Shown here: piece after piece, positions 7,146 to 14,779 of the stretch | Numbering within the stretch: position 1 is the stretch's first letter | Layout of the letters: each line of letters begins with the position of its first letter | Source: Microtetraspora glauca | GTDB taxonomy: Bacteria; Actinomycetota; Actinomycetes; Streptosporangiales; Streptosporangiaceae | NCBI GenBank assembly: GCA_001570385.1 | Contig: BBYL01000007.1 | Span: forward strand, 922,453 to 986,452 | Reading direction: 5' to 3' | Length of the DNA: 64,000 nucleotides | Position numbers and translations under genes: made by a program | Notes under the pieces: generated by a model | Database searches by the model: none | What the model saw: the letters and a program-made list of their open reading frames with translations, nothing else | What the model was told of the DNA's origin: nothing

Positions 7146-7391
7146 ATGGACGCGCCGCACTATGTCGCGGCCCGCGTACAGCGGGCGCTGGCGGAGGACG
7201 AGCGGACCGTCGAACTGGGAATCCGGGTCGACGTGCGGGGGAGCCAGATCTTCCTCCGCGGCCGGGTCAGCGCTCCGGAGCGGCGCCTCCTGATCGAGGA
7301 CGTCGCCCGTGAGGCCGCGCCGGGTCTCTCGGTGCACAACGAGATCACGCTGGTGGAGGTCCGTGAACCCGGAGAGGAGGAACATCTGTGA
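7146..7391 (+). CDS. BON-domain protein
   Basis: An 81-residue single BON domain (IRVDVRGSQIFLRGRVSAPE, then RRLLIEDVAREAAPGLSVHN), a small alpha/beta module that in other proteins binds phospholipid or shields periplasmic surfaces; here there is no signal peptide, so it is probably cytoplasmic. Stand-alone BON proteins are frequent members of osmotic or general-stress regulons. GGAGGGGG at 7133-7140 fixes the ATG at 7146 rather than an earlier in-frame start. The stop overlaps the start of the phosphoesterase by 4 bp, so the two are translationally coupled. Confidence 0.8.
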   Translation: MDAPHYVAARVQRALAEDERTVELGIRVDVRGSQIFLRGRVSAPERRLLIEDVAREAAPGLSVHNEITLVEVREPGEEEHL

Positions 7392-8110
7392 CGCAGACGC
7401 GAATCGCGGCCGTGGCGGACATCCACATGGGGGAGGACCTGCGCGGGCACTTCCGGCCGAAGCTCCACGGCATCGAACACCGTGCCGACGTCCTGCTGGT
7501 GGGCGGCGACCTGACGAGGCACGGCACCGTGGCCGAGGGGCGGGTGGTCGCCGACGAGCTCCGCGACCTGCCGATCCCCGTGATCGCGGTGCTCGGCAAC
7601 CACGACTACCACTCGGACGCGGAGCAGGCGATCACCTCGATCATGCGCGACGCGGGGGTGACCGTACTCGACGACGAGGCGACCGTGATGTCCCTGAACG
7701 GCGCCACGCTCGGCGTGGTCGGCGGCAAGGGCTTCGGCGGGGGCTTCGCCGGGAAGTGCGCGAGCGAGTTCGGCGAGCCGGAGACCAAGGCGTTCGTCCG
7801 GCACACCAGGCAGATCGCCGACCGCTGGCGGCAGGCGCTCCACGGCCTGGACACCGATCACCGGATCGTGCTGAGTCACTACTCGCCGGTCAAGGACACC
7901 CTCATGGGGGAGCCCACGGAGATCTATCCGTTCCTCGGCAGTTATCTGCTCGCCGAGGCGGCCGACGAGGAGGGCGCCGACCTGATCGTGCACGGTCACG
8001 CGCATCTCGGGACGGAGAAGGGGCTCACTCCCGGCGGGATCCAGGTGCGGAACGTCGCCGTTCCCGTCATCGGCAGCGCGTACACGGTGTACTGCATGAA
8101 CGGCGCCTGA
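7388..8110 (+). CDS. Calcineurin-like metallophosphoesterase
   Basis: A 240-residue cytoplasmic metallophosphoesterase with the full metal-binding set: DIHMG (D11, H13), GGDLTRHG (about 38), GNHDYHS (about 69), SHYSP (about 159) and HGHAHLG (about 201). Substrates of this subfamily (phosphodiester or phosphoprotein) are not known. GTG 7388 overlaps the BON stop (GTGA), so it is translated from the same mRNA under the GTTT-N15-GGGCAG promoter at 7090. A GC-rich hairpin at 8165-8190 follows. Confidence 0.8.
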   Translation: MTQTRIAAVADIHMGEDLRGHFRPKLHGIEHRADVLLVGGDLTRHGTVAEGRVVADELRDLPIPVIAVLGNHDYHSDAEQAITSIMRDAGVTVLDDEATVMSLNGATLGVVGGKGFGGGFAGKCASEFGEPETKAFVRHTRQIADRWRQALHGLDTDHRIVLSHYSPVKDTLMGEPTEIYPFLGSYLLAEAADEEGADLIVHGHAHLGTEKGLTPGGIQVRNVAVPVIGSAYTVYCMNGA

Positions 8111-8164
8111 CCCGCGTTCTCCCGTGGTCCGCCCGCCGTCCGCGGATTTCCAGCGGGCACGGGG

Positions 8165-8190
8165 CGGCGGCCGGAGTCCACCGGCCGCCG
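8165..8190. terminator. Terminator-like hairpin between convergent genes
   Basis: CGGCGGCCGG (8165-8174) pairs perfectly with CCGGCCGCCG (8181-8190) across a 6-base loop. It lies between the phosphoesterase gene and the convergent GPGG gene and can serve both. Confidence 0.55.
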
Positions 8191-8221
8191 TCGTCCCGCG
8201 CTCGATCAGCCGCTCGATCGG

Positions 8222-8371
8222 CTATGGATGGAAGATGCTGACGCCGCCGGGGCCCACAAGGAACCCGATGACGATGAGGACGATCCCCCAGAGGATGTCC
8301 CGCCGGGCGAGGATCACGTAGATTCCCGAAATAACCAGTACAACGGCGATGAGCCAGAGCAGAGTAGCCAT
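8222..8371 (-). CDS. GPGG-motif small membrane protein
   Basis: A 49-residue micro-protein with two hydrophobic helices (LLWLIAVVLVISGIYVILA and ILWGIVLIVIGFLVG) separated by ARRD and followed by GPGGVSIFHP, the diagnostic GPGG turn of a small actinobacterial membrane protein family with no known function. The ATG at 8371 is 9 bases after GGGCAG of a GTTA-N15-GGGCAG promoter, so the mRNA is probably leaderless, and no Shine-Dalgarno is seen. Confidence 0.75.
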   Translation of the reverse strand: MATLLWLIAVVLVISGIYVILARRDILWGIVLIVIGFLVGPGGVSIFHP

Positions 8372-8380
8372 GAAACTCCA

Positions 8381-8405
8381 CTGCCCGAGCAATTCGCTGG
8401 TTAAC
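8381..8405 (-). promoter_or_regulatory. SigB-type promoter of the GPGG gene
   Basis: Minus strand: GTTA (8405-8402), 15 bases, GGGCAG (8386-8381), then 9 bases to the ATG. It is divergent from the promoter of the F420 oxidoreductase at 8450-8473. Confidence 0.5.
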
Positions 8406-8449
8406 TCCCGGTCTTCGCCGAATTTGTGCCCCGATTAGCGCGGGGCGGC

Positions 8450-8473
8450 GTTTGACCAGCCCCGTTCGGGCAG
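8450..8473 (+). promoter_or_regulatory. SigB-type promoter of the F420 oxidoreductase
   Basis: GTTT (8450-8453), 14 bases, GGGCAG (8468-8473), then exactly 9 bases to ATG 8483. The -10 overlaps the only Shine-Dalgarno-like bases (AGGTGG), which supports leaderless translation. Confidence 0.5.
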
Positions 8474-8482
8474 GTGGCGGCT

Positions 8483-9454
8483 ATGACCATGTTCGGATAT
8501 TTCCTCTCAAGTGAGGAACACGACCCGAAAGAACTCGTACGGCAGGCGAAGCTCGCCGAACAGGCCGGATTCGAAGGACTGTGGATCTCCGACCATTACC
8601 ACCCCTGGCTGGACGTGCAGGGGCAGAGTTCCTTCGTCTGGTCGGTCATCGGCGCGCTTTCCGAGGTCACGTCGCTCCCGGTGACGACCGCCGTGACGTG
8701 CCCGATCATCCGCATCCATCCGGCGATCATCGCCCAGGCCGCCGCGACCGCCCAGGTCATGCTCGACGGCAGGTTCCGGTTCGGAGTCGGTACGGGCGAG
8801 GCGCTCAACGAGCACATCCTCGGGGACCAGTGGCCGCCCGCCTCGGAACGGCGGCGGATGCTGGAGGAGGCGATCGAGATCATCCGGAGGCTGTGGAGCG
8901 GCGGACTGGTGAGCTTCCACGGCGAGTTCTACGAGGTGGACACCGCGCGCCTCTACACGCTGCCGGAGCGTCCGCCGCCGATCTACATCTCCGGGCTGGG
9001 GCCGAAGTCCGCCGAGCTCGCCGGCCGGATCGGCGACGGCTACATCTCCACGGCGCCCACCCCGGACCTGATCGGGGCGTTCCACCGGGCCGGCGGCCAG
9101 GGCAAGCCGACGGCGGCCGGGATCAAGGTGTGCTGGTCGCGGGACGAGACCCGGGCCCGCCGCAACGTCCACCGGCTGTGGCCCACGAACGGCATCCCCG
9201 GCGAGGCGTCCCAGTTGTTGCCGTTGCCCCGCCACTTCGAGCAGCTTTCCCAGCTCGTGACGGAGGAGTCGGTCGCGGACCGGATCGCCTGCGGTCCCTC
9301 ACCCGAGGCGCACATCGCGGCGATCCGCCAGTACGTCGAGGCGGGGTACGACGAGATCTACATCCAGCAGGTCGGGCCCGAGCAGGACGGGTTCTTCTCC
9401 TTCTACGCCGAGGAGGTCCTGCCCCGCTGCCGGACCGCGCAGGCCGTACGGTGA
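8483..9454 (+). CDS. F420-dependent LLM-class oxidoreductase (FGD-like)
   Basis: A 323-residue luciferase-like TIM barrel close to F420-dependent glucose-6-phosphate dehydrogenase-like proteins (TIGR03557 type). Visible marks are MTMFGYFLSSEEHDPKELVR at the N-terminus, GLWISDHYHPWLDVQG (about residue 33; His in the FGD active-site position), RFRFGVGTGEALNEHILG (about 98, cofactor phosphate loop) and YISGLGPKSAELAGRIGDGY. It transfers hydride between reduced deazaflavin F420 and an unknown substrate. ATG 8483 is chosen because of the 9-base distance to GGGCAG. It is convergent with DUF1360 across a terminator. Confidence 0.85.
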   Translation: MTMFGYFLSSEEHDPKELVRQAKLAEQAGFEGLWISDHYHPWLDVQGQSSFVWSVIGALSEVTSLPVTTAVTCPIIRIHPAIIAQAAATAQVMLDGRFRFGVGTGEALNEHILGDQWPPASERRRMLEEAIEIIRRLWSGGLVSFHGEFYEVDTARLYTLPERPPPIYISGLGPKSAELAGRIGDGYISTAPTPDLIGAFHRAGGQGKPTAAGIKVCWSRDETRARRNVHRLWPTNGIPGEASQLLPLPRHFEQLSQLVTEESVADRIACGPSPEAHIAAIRQYVEAGYDEIYIQQVGPEQDGFFSFYAEEVLPRCRTAQAVR

Positions 9455-9484
9455 CGGGGGATCCGCCGCGCGGCGGGATCCGTC
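9453..9484. terminator. Shared terminator hairpin
   Basis: A near-perfect inverted repeat, GGATCCGCCG with CGGCGGGATCC, extended by GACGG and CGTC outside, overlaps the ends of the F420 oxidoreductase and DUF1360 genes, which converge here. Confidence 0.6.
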
Positions 9485-9998
9485 AGCCGGACGTGTCCTC
9501 GCCGGCCTCCTTCACCATGCGGCTGTAGGCGAGCTGGAGCCAGTCGGAGACCGTGACGGCCGTCATCGTCGCCCCCGCGAGGCGGGTCAGGCGCGGCGCG
9601 AAGACCATTCCCGCCGCGTACGCGCTGGGCACCCACTGCGAGAGGCAGAACGGGCAGCTCACCAGCTCGCCGACGGCGTGCCGCAGCCCGGTTCCCCTGA
9701 CCTCCTCCTCCAGCTCGGACGGGCCGGAGACCCCGACATACTTTGTAAAGGGCGCGCGGAGGGGGCTCAGGACGGTGTCCTTGGCGAGTGTCCGCGACAT
9801 GCGATGGGTGAACAGGCCCATCAACGCCAGGTCCAGCGGGCCGATCCTCTCGGGCGCCCGGCGGCCGGTCAGCTTCGCCACGACCGTCAGCGCGCCCACG
9901 GCACCGCCGTACACCGCGAGGATCCGGCCATACGACGCCAGCGGACGATCTGCCCCGCCTTCGTACTCCTGTGCGGTTTCTTTAAGCGTTTCGGTCAT
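9483..9998 (-). CDS. DUF1360 membrane-associated protein
   Basis: A 171-residue DUF1360 protein. The family signature VSCPFCLSQWVPSAYAAG (about residue 116), with two cysteines that could bind metal or form a disulfide, is present, together with LALMGLFTHRMSRTLAKDTV and hydrophobic stretches around 27-45 and 122-150. No function is known; relatives are sporulation- or stress-linked in Bacillus. A GTTC-N15-GGGTAG promoter ends 9 bases before the ATG, so the message is probably leaderless. It is divergent from the nucleotidyltransferase gene, whose promoter interleaves with this one. Confidence 0.75.
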   Translation of the reverse strand: MTETLKETAQEYEGGADRPLASYGRILAVYGGAVGALTVVAKLTGRRAPERIGPLDLALMGLFTHRMSRTLAKDTVLSPLRAPFTKYVGVSGPSELEEEVRGTGLRHAVGELVSCPFCLSQWVPSAYAAGMVFAPRLTRLAGATMTAVTVSDWLQLAYSRMVKEAGEDTSG

Positions 9999-10007
9999 TG
10001 AGGGCGT

Positions 10008-10032
10008 CTACCCGGGATTGTTTGTACCGAAC
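10008..10032 (-). promoter_or_regulatory. SigB-type promoter of the DUF1360 gene
   Basis: Minus strand: GTTC (10032-10029), 15 bases, GGGTAG (10013-10008), 9 bases to the ATG at 9998. It physically overlaps the oppositely oriented promoter at 10020-10044. Confidence 0.55.
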
Positions 10033-10044
10033 TCTCAGGGGCAG
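10020..10044 (+). promoter_or_regulatory. SigB-type promoter of the nucleotidyltransferase gene
   Basis: GTTT (10020-10023), 15 bases, GGGCAG (10039-10044), then 9 bases to GTG 10054. The two divergent promoters share bases 10020-10032. Confidence 0.55.
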
Positions 10045-10053
10045 ACGAGGTGG

Positions 10054-10653
10054 GTGGGCAGTCATACTCACGCCGTCACGGACGCCATTCTCGATACCCT
10101 CAAGCGCGCCGGCGCGGGCCTGCGCGACGCCGGGGTGCGCTTCGCGCTGGCCGGCGGCTGTGCCGGATACGCCAGGGGGGCGGCTCCCTCGCTGCACGAC
10201 GTCGACTTCGCGCTCGTCGAGGAGGACGTCGTGCTGGCGCTCAAGACCCTGGAGGACATCGGGTTCCGCACCGTCAAGCCGCCGGAGGACTGGCTGGTCA
10301 AGGCATACGACGAGAGTGGTGTGCTGGTCGATCTGATCTTCTCGCTGGCCAACAGGCCGGTCACCGAGGAGATGATCGCCCGAGCCGATCTGATCAACGT
10401 CGCGGCGCTCAACCTGAAGGTCCTGGAGGCGACCGACCTGGTGATCTCCTGGATCATGCCGATGTCGGAGCACAGCTGCGACTACGGAGCGATGCTGCCC
10501 ATGGTCCGGGCCATGCGCGAGCAGGTCGACTGGAACCGGGTGGCCGCCGTGGTGGCGCCGTCGCCGTACGCGTCGACGTTCGTGACGTTGCTCGAGCGGC
10601 TGGACGTCATCCGCCCGGTGACGCCCCCGCTGACCGGAGACTCCTGGCCGTAG
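10054..10653 (+). CDS. Nucleotidyltransferase-fold protein (MNT/AbiEii-like)
   Basis: A 199-residue protein with a nucleotidyltransferase core: FALAGGCAGYARGAAPSLHD, then VDFALVEEDV (about residue 31 on), the GG...DxD signature of the pol-beta superfamily, and VLVDLIFSLANRPVTEEMI. LNLKVLEATDLVISWIMPMS resembles the helical segment of AbiEii/UPF0157-like stand-alone transferases. No antitoxin partner is adjacent, so a toxin role is unsupported. GTG 10054 is chosen because it lies 9 bases after the GGGCAG -10; the frame has no other good start. A strong terminator follows. Confidence 0.65.
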   Translation: MGSHTHAVTDAILDTLKRAGAGLRDAGVRFALAGGCAGYARGAAPSLHDVDFALVEEDVVLALKTLEDIGFRTVKPPEDWLVKAYDESGVLVDLIFSLANRPVTEEMIARADLINVAALNLKVLEATDLVISWIMPMSEHSCDYGAMLPMVRAMREQVDWNRVAAVVAPSPYASTFVTLLERLDVIRPVTPPLTGDSWP

Positions 10654-10680
10654 TCCAGGATTTCACGGCACCTTGGTAAG

Positions 10681-10720
10681 GAGACGAGGGCCGCGCCTTC
10701 GGTGGCACGGCCCTCGTCTC
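10681..10720. terminator. Strong bidirectional terminator
   Basis: GAGACGAGGGCCG (10681-10693) pairs perfectly with CGGCCCTCGTCTC (10708-10720) over a 14-base loop, between the nucleotidyltransferase gene and the convergent PRC-barrel gene. Confidence 0.75.
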
Positions 10721-10754
10721 GCGTCTTCACCTGGGGATCAGGTGGGGGTGGGGA

Positions 10755-11111
10755 TCATGGCGCGTAGGGGAAGCGCCCGTAGTAGTCGCCGATCCTGTCG
10801 CGGTACGCCGACTCCTTGAACGCCGACTCGTCGAACTCGGGGGCGTTCTTGATCTCCTGCTTGGTCCTGCTGACGAAGACCTTCTTCTCCTGCGGGTCGA
10901 TCAGAGTGACCACGCCGGCCGGCAGCAGGACCTTCTTGCCGAAGATCCACGGGCCGGTGTCGACGACGACATAACTCTCACCGACCTCGTAGGTGGCGTC
11001 GTCCACGGATCCGATCCTTCCGTCCGTGGCCTCCACGTCGTAACCCGCGACGTCGAGGTCCTGTCCGGTGCCGTCCAGGCTGTCCCGGTACGACCAGAGA
11101 TCCGGTGTCAT
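10755..11111 (-). CDS. PRC-barrel domain protein
   Basis: A 118-residue soluble protein with an N-terminal PRC-barrel (GYDVEATDGRIGSVDDATYE, then VVDTGPWIFGKKVLLPAGVV) and a C-terminal charged tail ending YYGRFPYAP, the form widespread in actinobacteria and often induced by stress or stationary phase. PRC-barrels bind RNA or photosynthetic/ribosome-maturation partners in other settings; the role here is unknown. ATG 11111 has AGAAGGGAGACG upstream. A GTTT-N14-GGGTAG promoter at 11164-11141 gives a leader of about 25 bases. Confidence 0.8.
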   Translation of the reverse strand: MTPDLWSYRDSLDGTGQDLDVAGYDVEATDGRIGSVDDATYEVGESYVVVDTGPWIFGKKVLLPAGVVTLIDPQEKKVFVSRTKQEIKNAPEFDESAFKESAYRDRIGDYYGRFPYAP

Positions 11112-11140
11112 ATGTTCGTCTCCCTTCTTTGCAGGCCCAC

Positions 11141-11164
11141 CTACCCGAGGAGACGGCCCGAAAC
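11141..11164 (-). promoter_or_regulatory. SigB-type promoter of the PRC-barrel gene
   Basis: Minus strand: GTTT (11164-11161), 14 bases, GGGTAG (11146-11141), 29 bases before the ATG. It is the right-most member of the promoter series. Confidence 0.6.
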
Positions 11165-11257
11165 GTTCATGTCCGAGTTCGCCGGATCACGGCAGCCGGT
11201 ACGGCCCGGCCGAGGTGCACGAAGTACCTCAAACCTTCGCTAGGCTTATGGAGTCGG

Positions 11258-11334
11258 GCGCCGCTAGCTCAGTTGGTTAGAGCAGCTGACTCTTAATCAG
11301 CGGGTCCGGGGTTCGAGTCCCTGGCGGCGCACCA
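11258..11334 (+). tRNA. tRNA-Lys (anticodon CUU)
   Basis: A complete cloverleaf: acceptor GCGCCGC (11258-11264) with GCGGCGC (11324-11330), U8, D-stem GCTC/GAGC, anticodon stem GCTGA/TCAGC with loop CTCTTAA (anticodon CTT at 11292-11294), T-loop GTTCGAGTC, discriminator A at 11331 and an encoded CCA (11332-11334). It decodes AAG. No integrase or attachment-site duplication is seen beside it. Confidence 0.95.
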
Positions 11335-11340
11335 GCAAGA

Positions 11341-11376
11341 AGCCCAGGTCGGCACATCCGACCTGGGCTTTCTTCA
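11341..11376 (+). terminator. Rho-independent terminator of tRNA-Lys
   Basis: AGCCCAGGTCGG (11341-11352), loop CACAT, CCGACCTGGGCT (11358-11369), then TTCTT: a perfect 12-bp stem with a U-rich tail 6 bases after the tRNA. Confidence 0.85.
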
Positions 11377-11451
11377 TTTGGTGACCAACCTGATGGCGTC
11401 GATGATCAGTGGCCCGATGAGGTTGTCGAGCAGTACGGCATACCTCCGCCG
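11374..11451 (-). pseudogene. Possible TetR C-terminal remnant
   Basis: The minus-strand frame ends with YAVLLDNLIGPLIIDAIRL followed by VTK and a stop, resembling the last helices of TetR/AcrR repressors (LLDxLxGPLxxxxLVT). Upstream in the frame nothing TetR-like can be read, so this would be a short decayed 3' end left after a deletion. It lies just downstream of the MacB-like exporter, a usual place for its TetR regulator. The similarity is short, so this is tentative. Confidence 0.25.
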
Positions 11452-11521
11452 GGCGCCTCGCCCGTTGAGGCCCCGGCAGGCCGCTGGGAGGGTGCCGGGG
11501 CGCCGGACCTCCTGGGCGCTG

Positions 11522-13994
11522 TCACGTCCGGGGAATCGCCACTCCCTTGATCCGGCTCGCCGGCAGTACGGCCGCCAGCACCCCAAGCGCGAAGCAGAGG
11601 GCGATCACCCCGGTGACCGGCTGCCAGGGCACGTCGATGTCGGCGAACCCACCCAGTCGCACCAGCGCGGCAGATAGCCCGAGCAGCCCGAGCGCGGTGG
11701 CGACGGCGGCCAGGACCACACCCACAGCCACCACCAGCAGCGCCTCGGCCATGACGTATCGCAGGATCTGGGGCGTGGTGGCGCCGAGCAGGCGCAGGGC
11801 GCCGCGTTCGGGCGCCCTGTCGGAGGCCGCCATCAGCAGCGTGTTGACCAGCGCGATCACGGTATAGCTGAGCATGATGCCGAGCACGGCCAGCAGGCCG
11901 AGGCGGCTGGCGGACGCGCTACGGTCGGTGGCGCCGGCAGCCCAGGCGTCCCTGGTCACCGCGCGCGCGTTGTGCCCCTCAGCGGCCCGTTCCAACGCCT
12001 TCTGGACCTCGGTGACGGAGGCGCCGGGGCGCAGCTTCACGTACGCGGCCGAGGGCAGGGCGGAGAAGGCGTGCGCCTGGGTGACGTAGGAGTCCGCGGC
12101 GGACTCGGCGGCGAGGAGCGCGACGACCTTGAAGGTGGCCTGGCTGCCGTCGGCCCGCCAGAGCTTCACTCGCTGTCCAAGGTCGAGCTCCCATGTGGTG
12201 GAGACCGCGATTGTGTCGTCGCGCAGCTGCGTGAGCGTTCCCGCGGTCACGGGCACCGAAAGGGCGGTCGTGAGCGTGGCCGGGTTCACGGCCTCGGCGG
12301 GCCGTTCGATGAGTTGGGTGCCCGCGCCTTCGAGCGTGTAGAGGTTGGTCGAGGTCGTGGTGGTGACGTCGGCGGCGGGGATGGAGCGCAGGCGTTCCAC
12401 GAGTTGTCGGTCCAGCCCTGCGGTGCCGGTGGGCAGCACCAGGTAGTCGGCGCGTACGGGTGTGGTCTGCATCGCGGACTTGGTGGCGTCGGTCATCGCG
12501 GTGGCGCCGAGCAGGGTCGCGGCCAGGGCCACGGTGACCAGGACCGGCGCCGCCGTGGCGGCGGTACGCCTGGTTGAGGCGATGGCTCCGGCGGAAACCA
12601 CGAGGCCGCCCGCGCCGCGCAGCCGTCCGAGCGGGGCGGCGAGCAGCTTCGTGACCGGCCGGACGAAGACGGGGGCGAGCAGCCCGACGCCGGCGATGAG
12701 CAGCATGACGATGGGCATGAACGTCTTGTTGTTGGTGGCGCCGACCGGGTCGGTGGCGGCGTTGACCGCCATGCTGATGACCGCGGTGGCGAGCAGGCCG
12801 CCTCCGGCGAGCGAGCGCCCGATCGTCATGGCCTTCGGCTCCAGTGCCGCCTCGCGCAGCGCCTCCGCCGGCCGCACCCGGCCCGCCCGCCGGGCGGCGA
12901 CGACCACGCCGAGTACGGCCACCAGCACGCCCGTGCCGAAAGCCACGTAGGAGGGCACCGAGGACGTGGAGGGCACCAGCCCAGGTGGGCGCCATCCCGA
13001 GCGCGCCCAGCCGGCCCAGGATCGGCCGGGTGGCCAGCGGGCCGATCAGCGCGCCGAGCGCGGAGGCGATGATCGCGACCATGAGTGCCTCGCCGTACAC
13101 CATGCGCCTGACCTGGCCTGCGGTCGCGCCGATGGTACGGAGCAGGGCGAACGCGCGCTGTCGCTGCCCGACCGCGAAGGCGAACGTGGAGGAGACCACG
13201 AAGATGGCGATGAACGCCGCGAACGCGGCGGCGATGCCGGCGATCGTGTTGGCGTTGTTGCGTGCCTGCTCATCGGCCTCGCGGGACGGGTCGAGCAGCG
13301 CCCGGTCCTGGCCGGTCAGCACCTTGACCTTGCTCGAGACCGCAGGGGTTCGTCCGGCGGTCTCGGACGCGGTGGCCGTGCCCAGGGCGGCGCGGACCTC
13401 GCCGGTAGGGCGCCACAGGGCCAGCGCGTCGATCCGCGGCGACAGTTCGGCGGCCCGCGGGTCGGTGAAGAACACGCTGTGCTGTGGCACCGCCGAGGCA
13501 AGCCCCACCACCCGGTACGTCTGGGCTCCCGTCGCGGTCACCACCTGGACGCGCTGGCCGACCTGGGCACCGCCGGTGACCACGATCTCGTCGTCGGCAG
13601 CGGGCGCCCTTCCCGAGGACAACCGCTGCGGCGCCGTACGGGCGGCGGACCAGGGTCGGCCGACGGCCGGCGGGCCGCCGGCGAGCTGCGCGGGGAAGAC
13701 CCGGTCCACCACGGCCCCGGGCAGGCGGTCGGCCAGCTCGGGCGCGATTCCCTGCGGCTCGGCCAGCGGAGCGCTGCTCTCCCCCAGCCGGTTCTTCACG
13801 CTGAGGCGCTCGTCGGGCGCGACCACGACGGGCGCGGCAGCGTACCGCTGCGGAGCCTGGCCGGGTGAGGAGATGCTGGAGGCCAGCACCTGACCGAGCG
13901 CGGCCATCAGGGCCGCGCCGAGCGCCAGGGCGACGAAGGTGCCGGCGAAAGACAGCGATCGGGTGCGCAGCGTGGACCAGGCGATCCTCAGCAC
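11522..13994 (-). pseudogene. FtsX/MacB-like ABC transporter permease, frameshifted
   Basis: One permease gene of about 823 codons read in two frames. The 5' part (from GTG 13994) has an N-terminal helix (LSFAGTFVALALGAALMAAL), a large extracellular domain, and FtsX helices (AAFAAFIAIFVVSSTFAFAV, then RTIGATAGQVRRMVYGEALM). Near 12985-12992 the frame changes: after LGALGMAP the sense continues one base out of phase as PGLVPSTSSVPSYVAFGTGV, then a second duplicate half ending AIPRT at 11522. The span is 2473 bases (3n+1), consistent with one inserted base in GCGCCCACCTGGG. The upstream ATPase overlaps by 7 bp. If real, the exporter is broken; a sequencing error is equally possible. Confidence 0.8.
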
Positions 13995-14716
13995 GACGCC
14001 TCCAACTGCAACATCCGGGTGGCGACCAGCTCGGCGCTGGGGTCGTGCAGTTCCCCGTACACCCGGCCGTCGGCCAGGAAGACCACGCGGTCGGCGTAGG
14101 CGGCTGCCACCGGGTCGTGGGTGACCATGATGATCGTCTGCGCCTGCCTGTCGACCAGGTCGCGCATCAGGCGCAGCACGTCACGGCTGGTGTTCGCGTC
14201 CAGGGCGCCGGTGGGCTCGTCGGCGAACAGCACGGCCGGCCGGGTGACCAGGGCGCGGGCGATGGCGACGCGCTGTTGCTGGCCGCCGGACATTTCAGCG
14301 GGCCGGTGATTCATGCGCTCGGCCAGGCCCACCGCCGCCAGCCCTCGGCGCACCGCCTGGGGGTCGGGCCGGCGGCCGGCCAGGCGCAGCGGCAGGGCGA
14401 CGTTGTGAGCGGCCGTGAGCGACGGCAGCAGGTTGAAGGACTGGAACACGAACCCGATCCGGTCGCGCCGCAGCAGCGTCAACTTCCTGTCGCTGAGCGT
14501 CGCCAGATCCCGGCCGTCCACGAGCACCTGCCCCGAGCTCGGCCGATCGAGCCCGGCGGCGCACTGCAGCATCGTCGACTTGCCCGATCCTGATGGCCCC
14601 ATCACGGCGGTGAACGTGCCGGCGCCGAAGCCGATCGACACGTCATCGAGCGCCGTGACGCCGTGAACGTAGTGTTTGGTGACCGAGATCAGGTCGACCA
14701 CTGGTGTGGGGGTCAT
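13988..14716 (-). CDS. MacB/LolD-type ABC transporter ATPase
   Basis: A 242-residue ATPase of the LolD/MacB/YknY class that energises lipoprotein or antibiotic export with FtsX-type permeases. All motifs are intact: Walker A GPSGSGKST (about residue 40), Q-loop FVFQSFNLLPSLTA, signature EMSGGQQQRVAIARAL (about 143), Walker B VLFADEPTGALD and H-loop IMVTHDP. The gene overlaps the start of the downstream permease by 7 bp (translational coupling). It is divergent, 63 bp apart, from a large LuxR regulator that may control it. Confidence 0.9.
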   Translation of the reverse strand: MTPTPVVDLISVTKHYVHGVTALDDVSIGFGAGTFTAVMGPSGSGKSTMLQCAAGLDRPSSGQVLVDGRDLATLSDRKLTLLRRDRIGFVFQSFNLLPSLTAAHNVALPLRLAGRRPDPQAVRRGLAAVGLAERMNHRPAEMSGGQQQRVAIARALVTRPAVLFADEPTGALDANTSRDVLRLMRDLVDRQAQTIIMVTHDPVAAAYADRVVFLADGRVYGELHDPSAELVATRMLQLEASC

Positions 14717-14779
14717 GGCAGACGACGCTATGGAGGTCGGCCGCTGGGCGGTATCGGACGAGTGACTAGGGTTCGTCGC

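Noticed and set aside
10054..10653. Nucleotidyltransferase as a toxin of an AbiE-type toxin-antitoxin pair
   Set aside because: No antitoxin gene is adjacent; neighbours on both sides are convergent or divergent stress genes.
11258..11334. tRNA-Lys as a possible integration site
   Set aside because: No integrase, excisionase or duplicated tRNA 3' end was found nearby; a normal terminator follows immediately.
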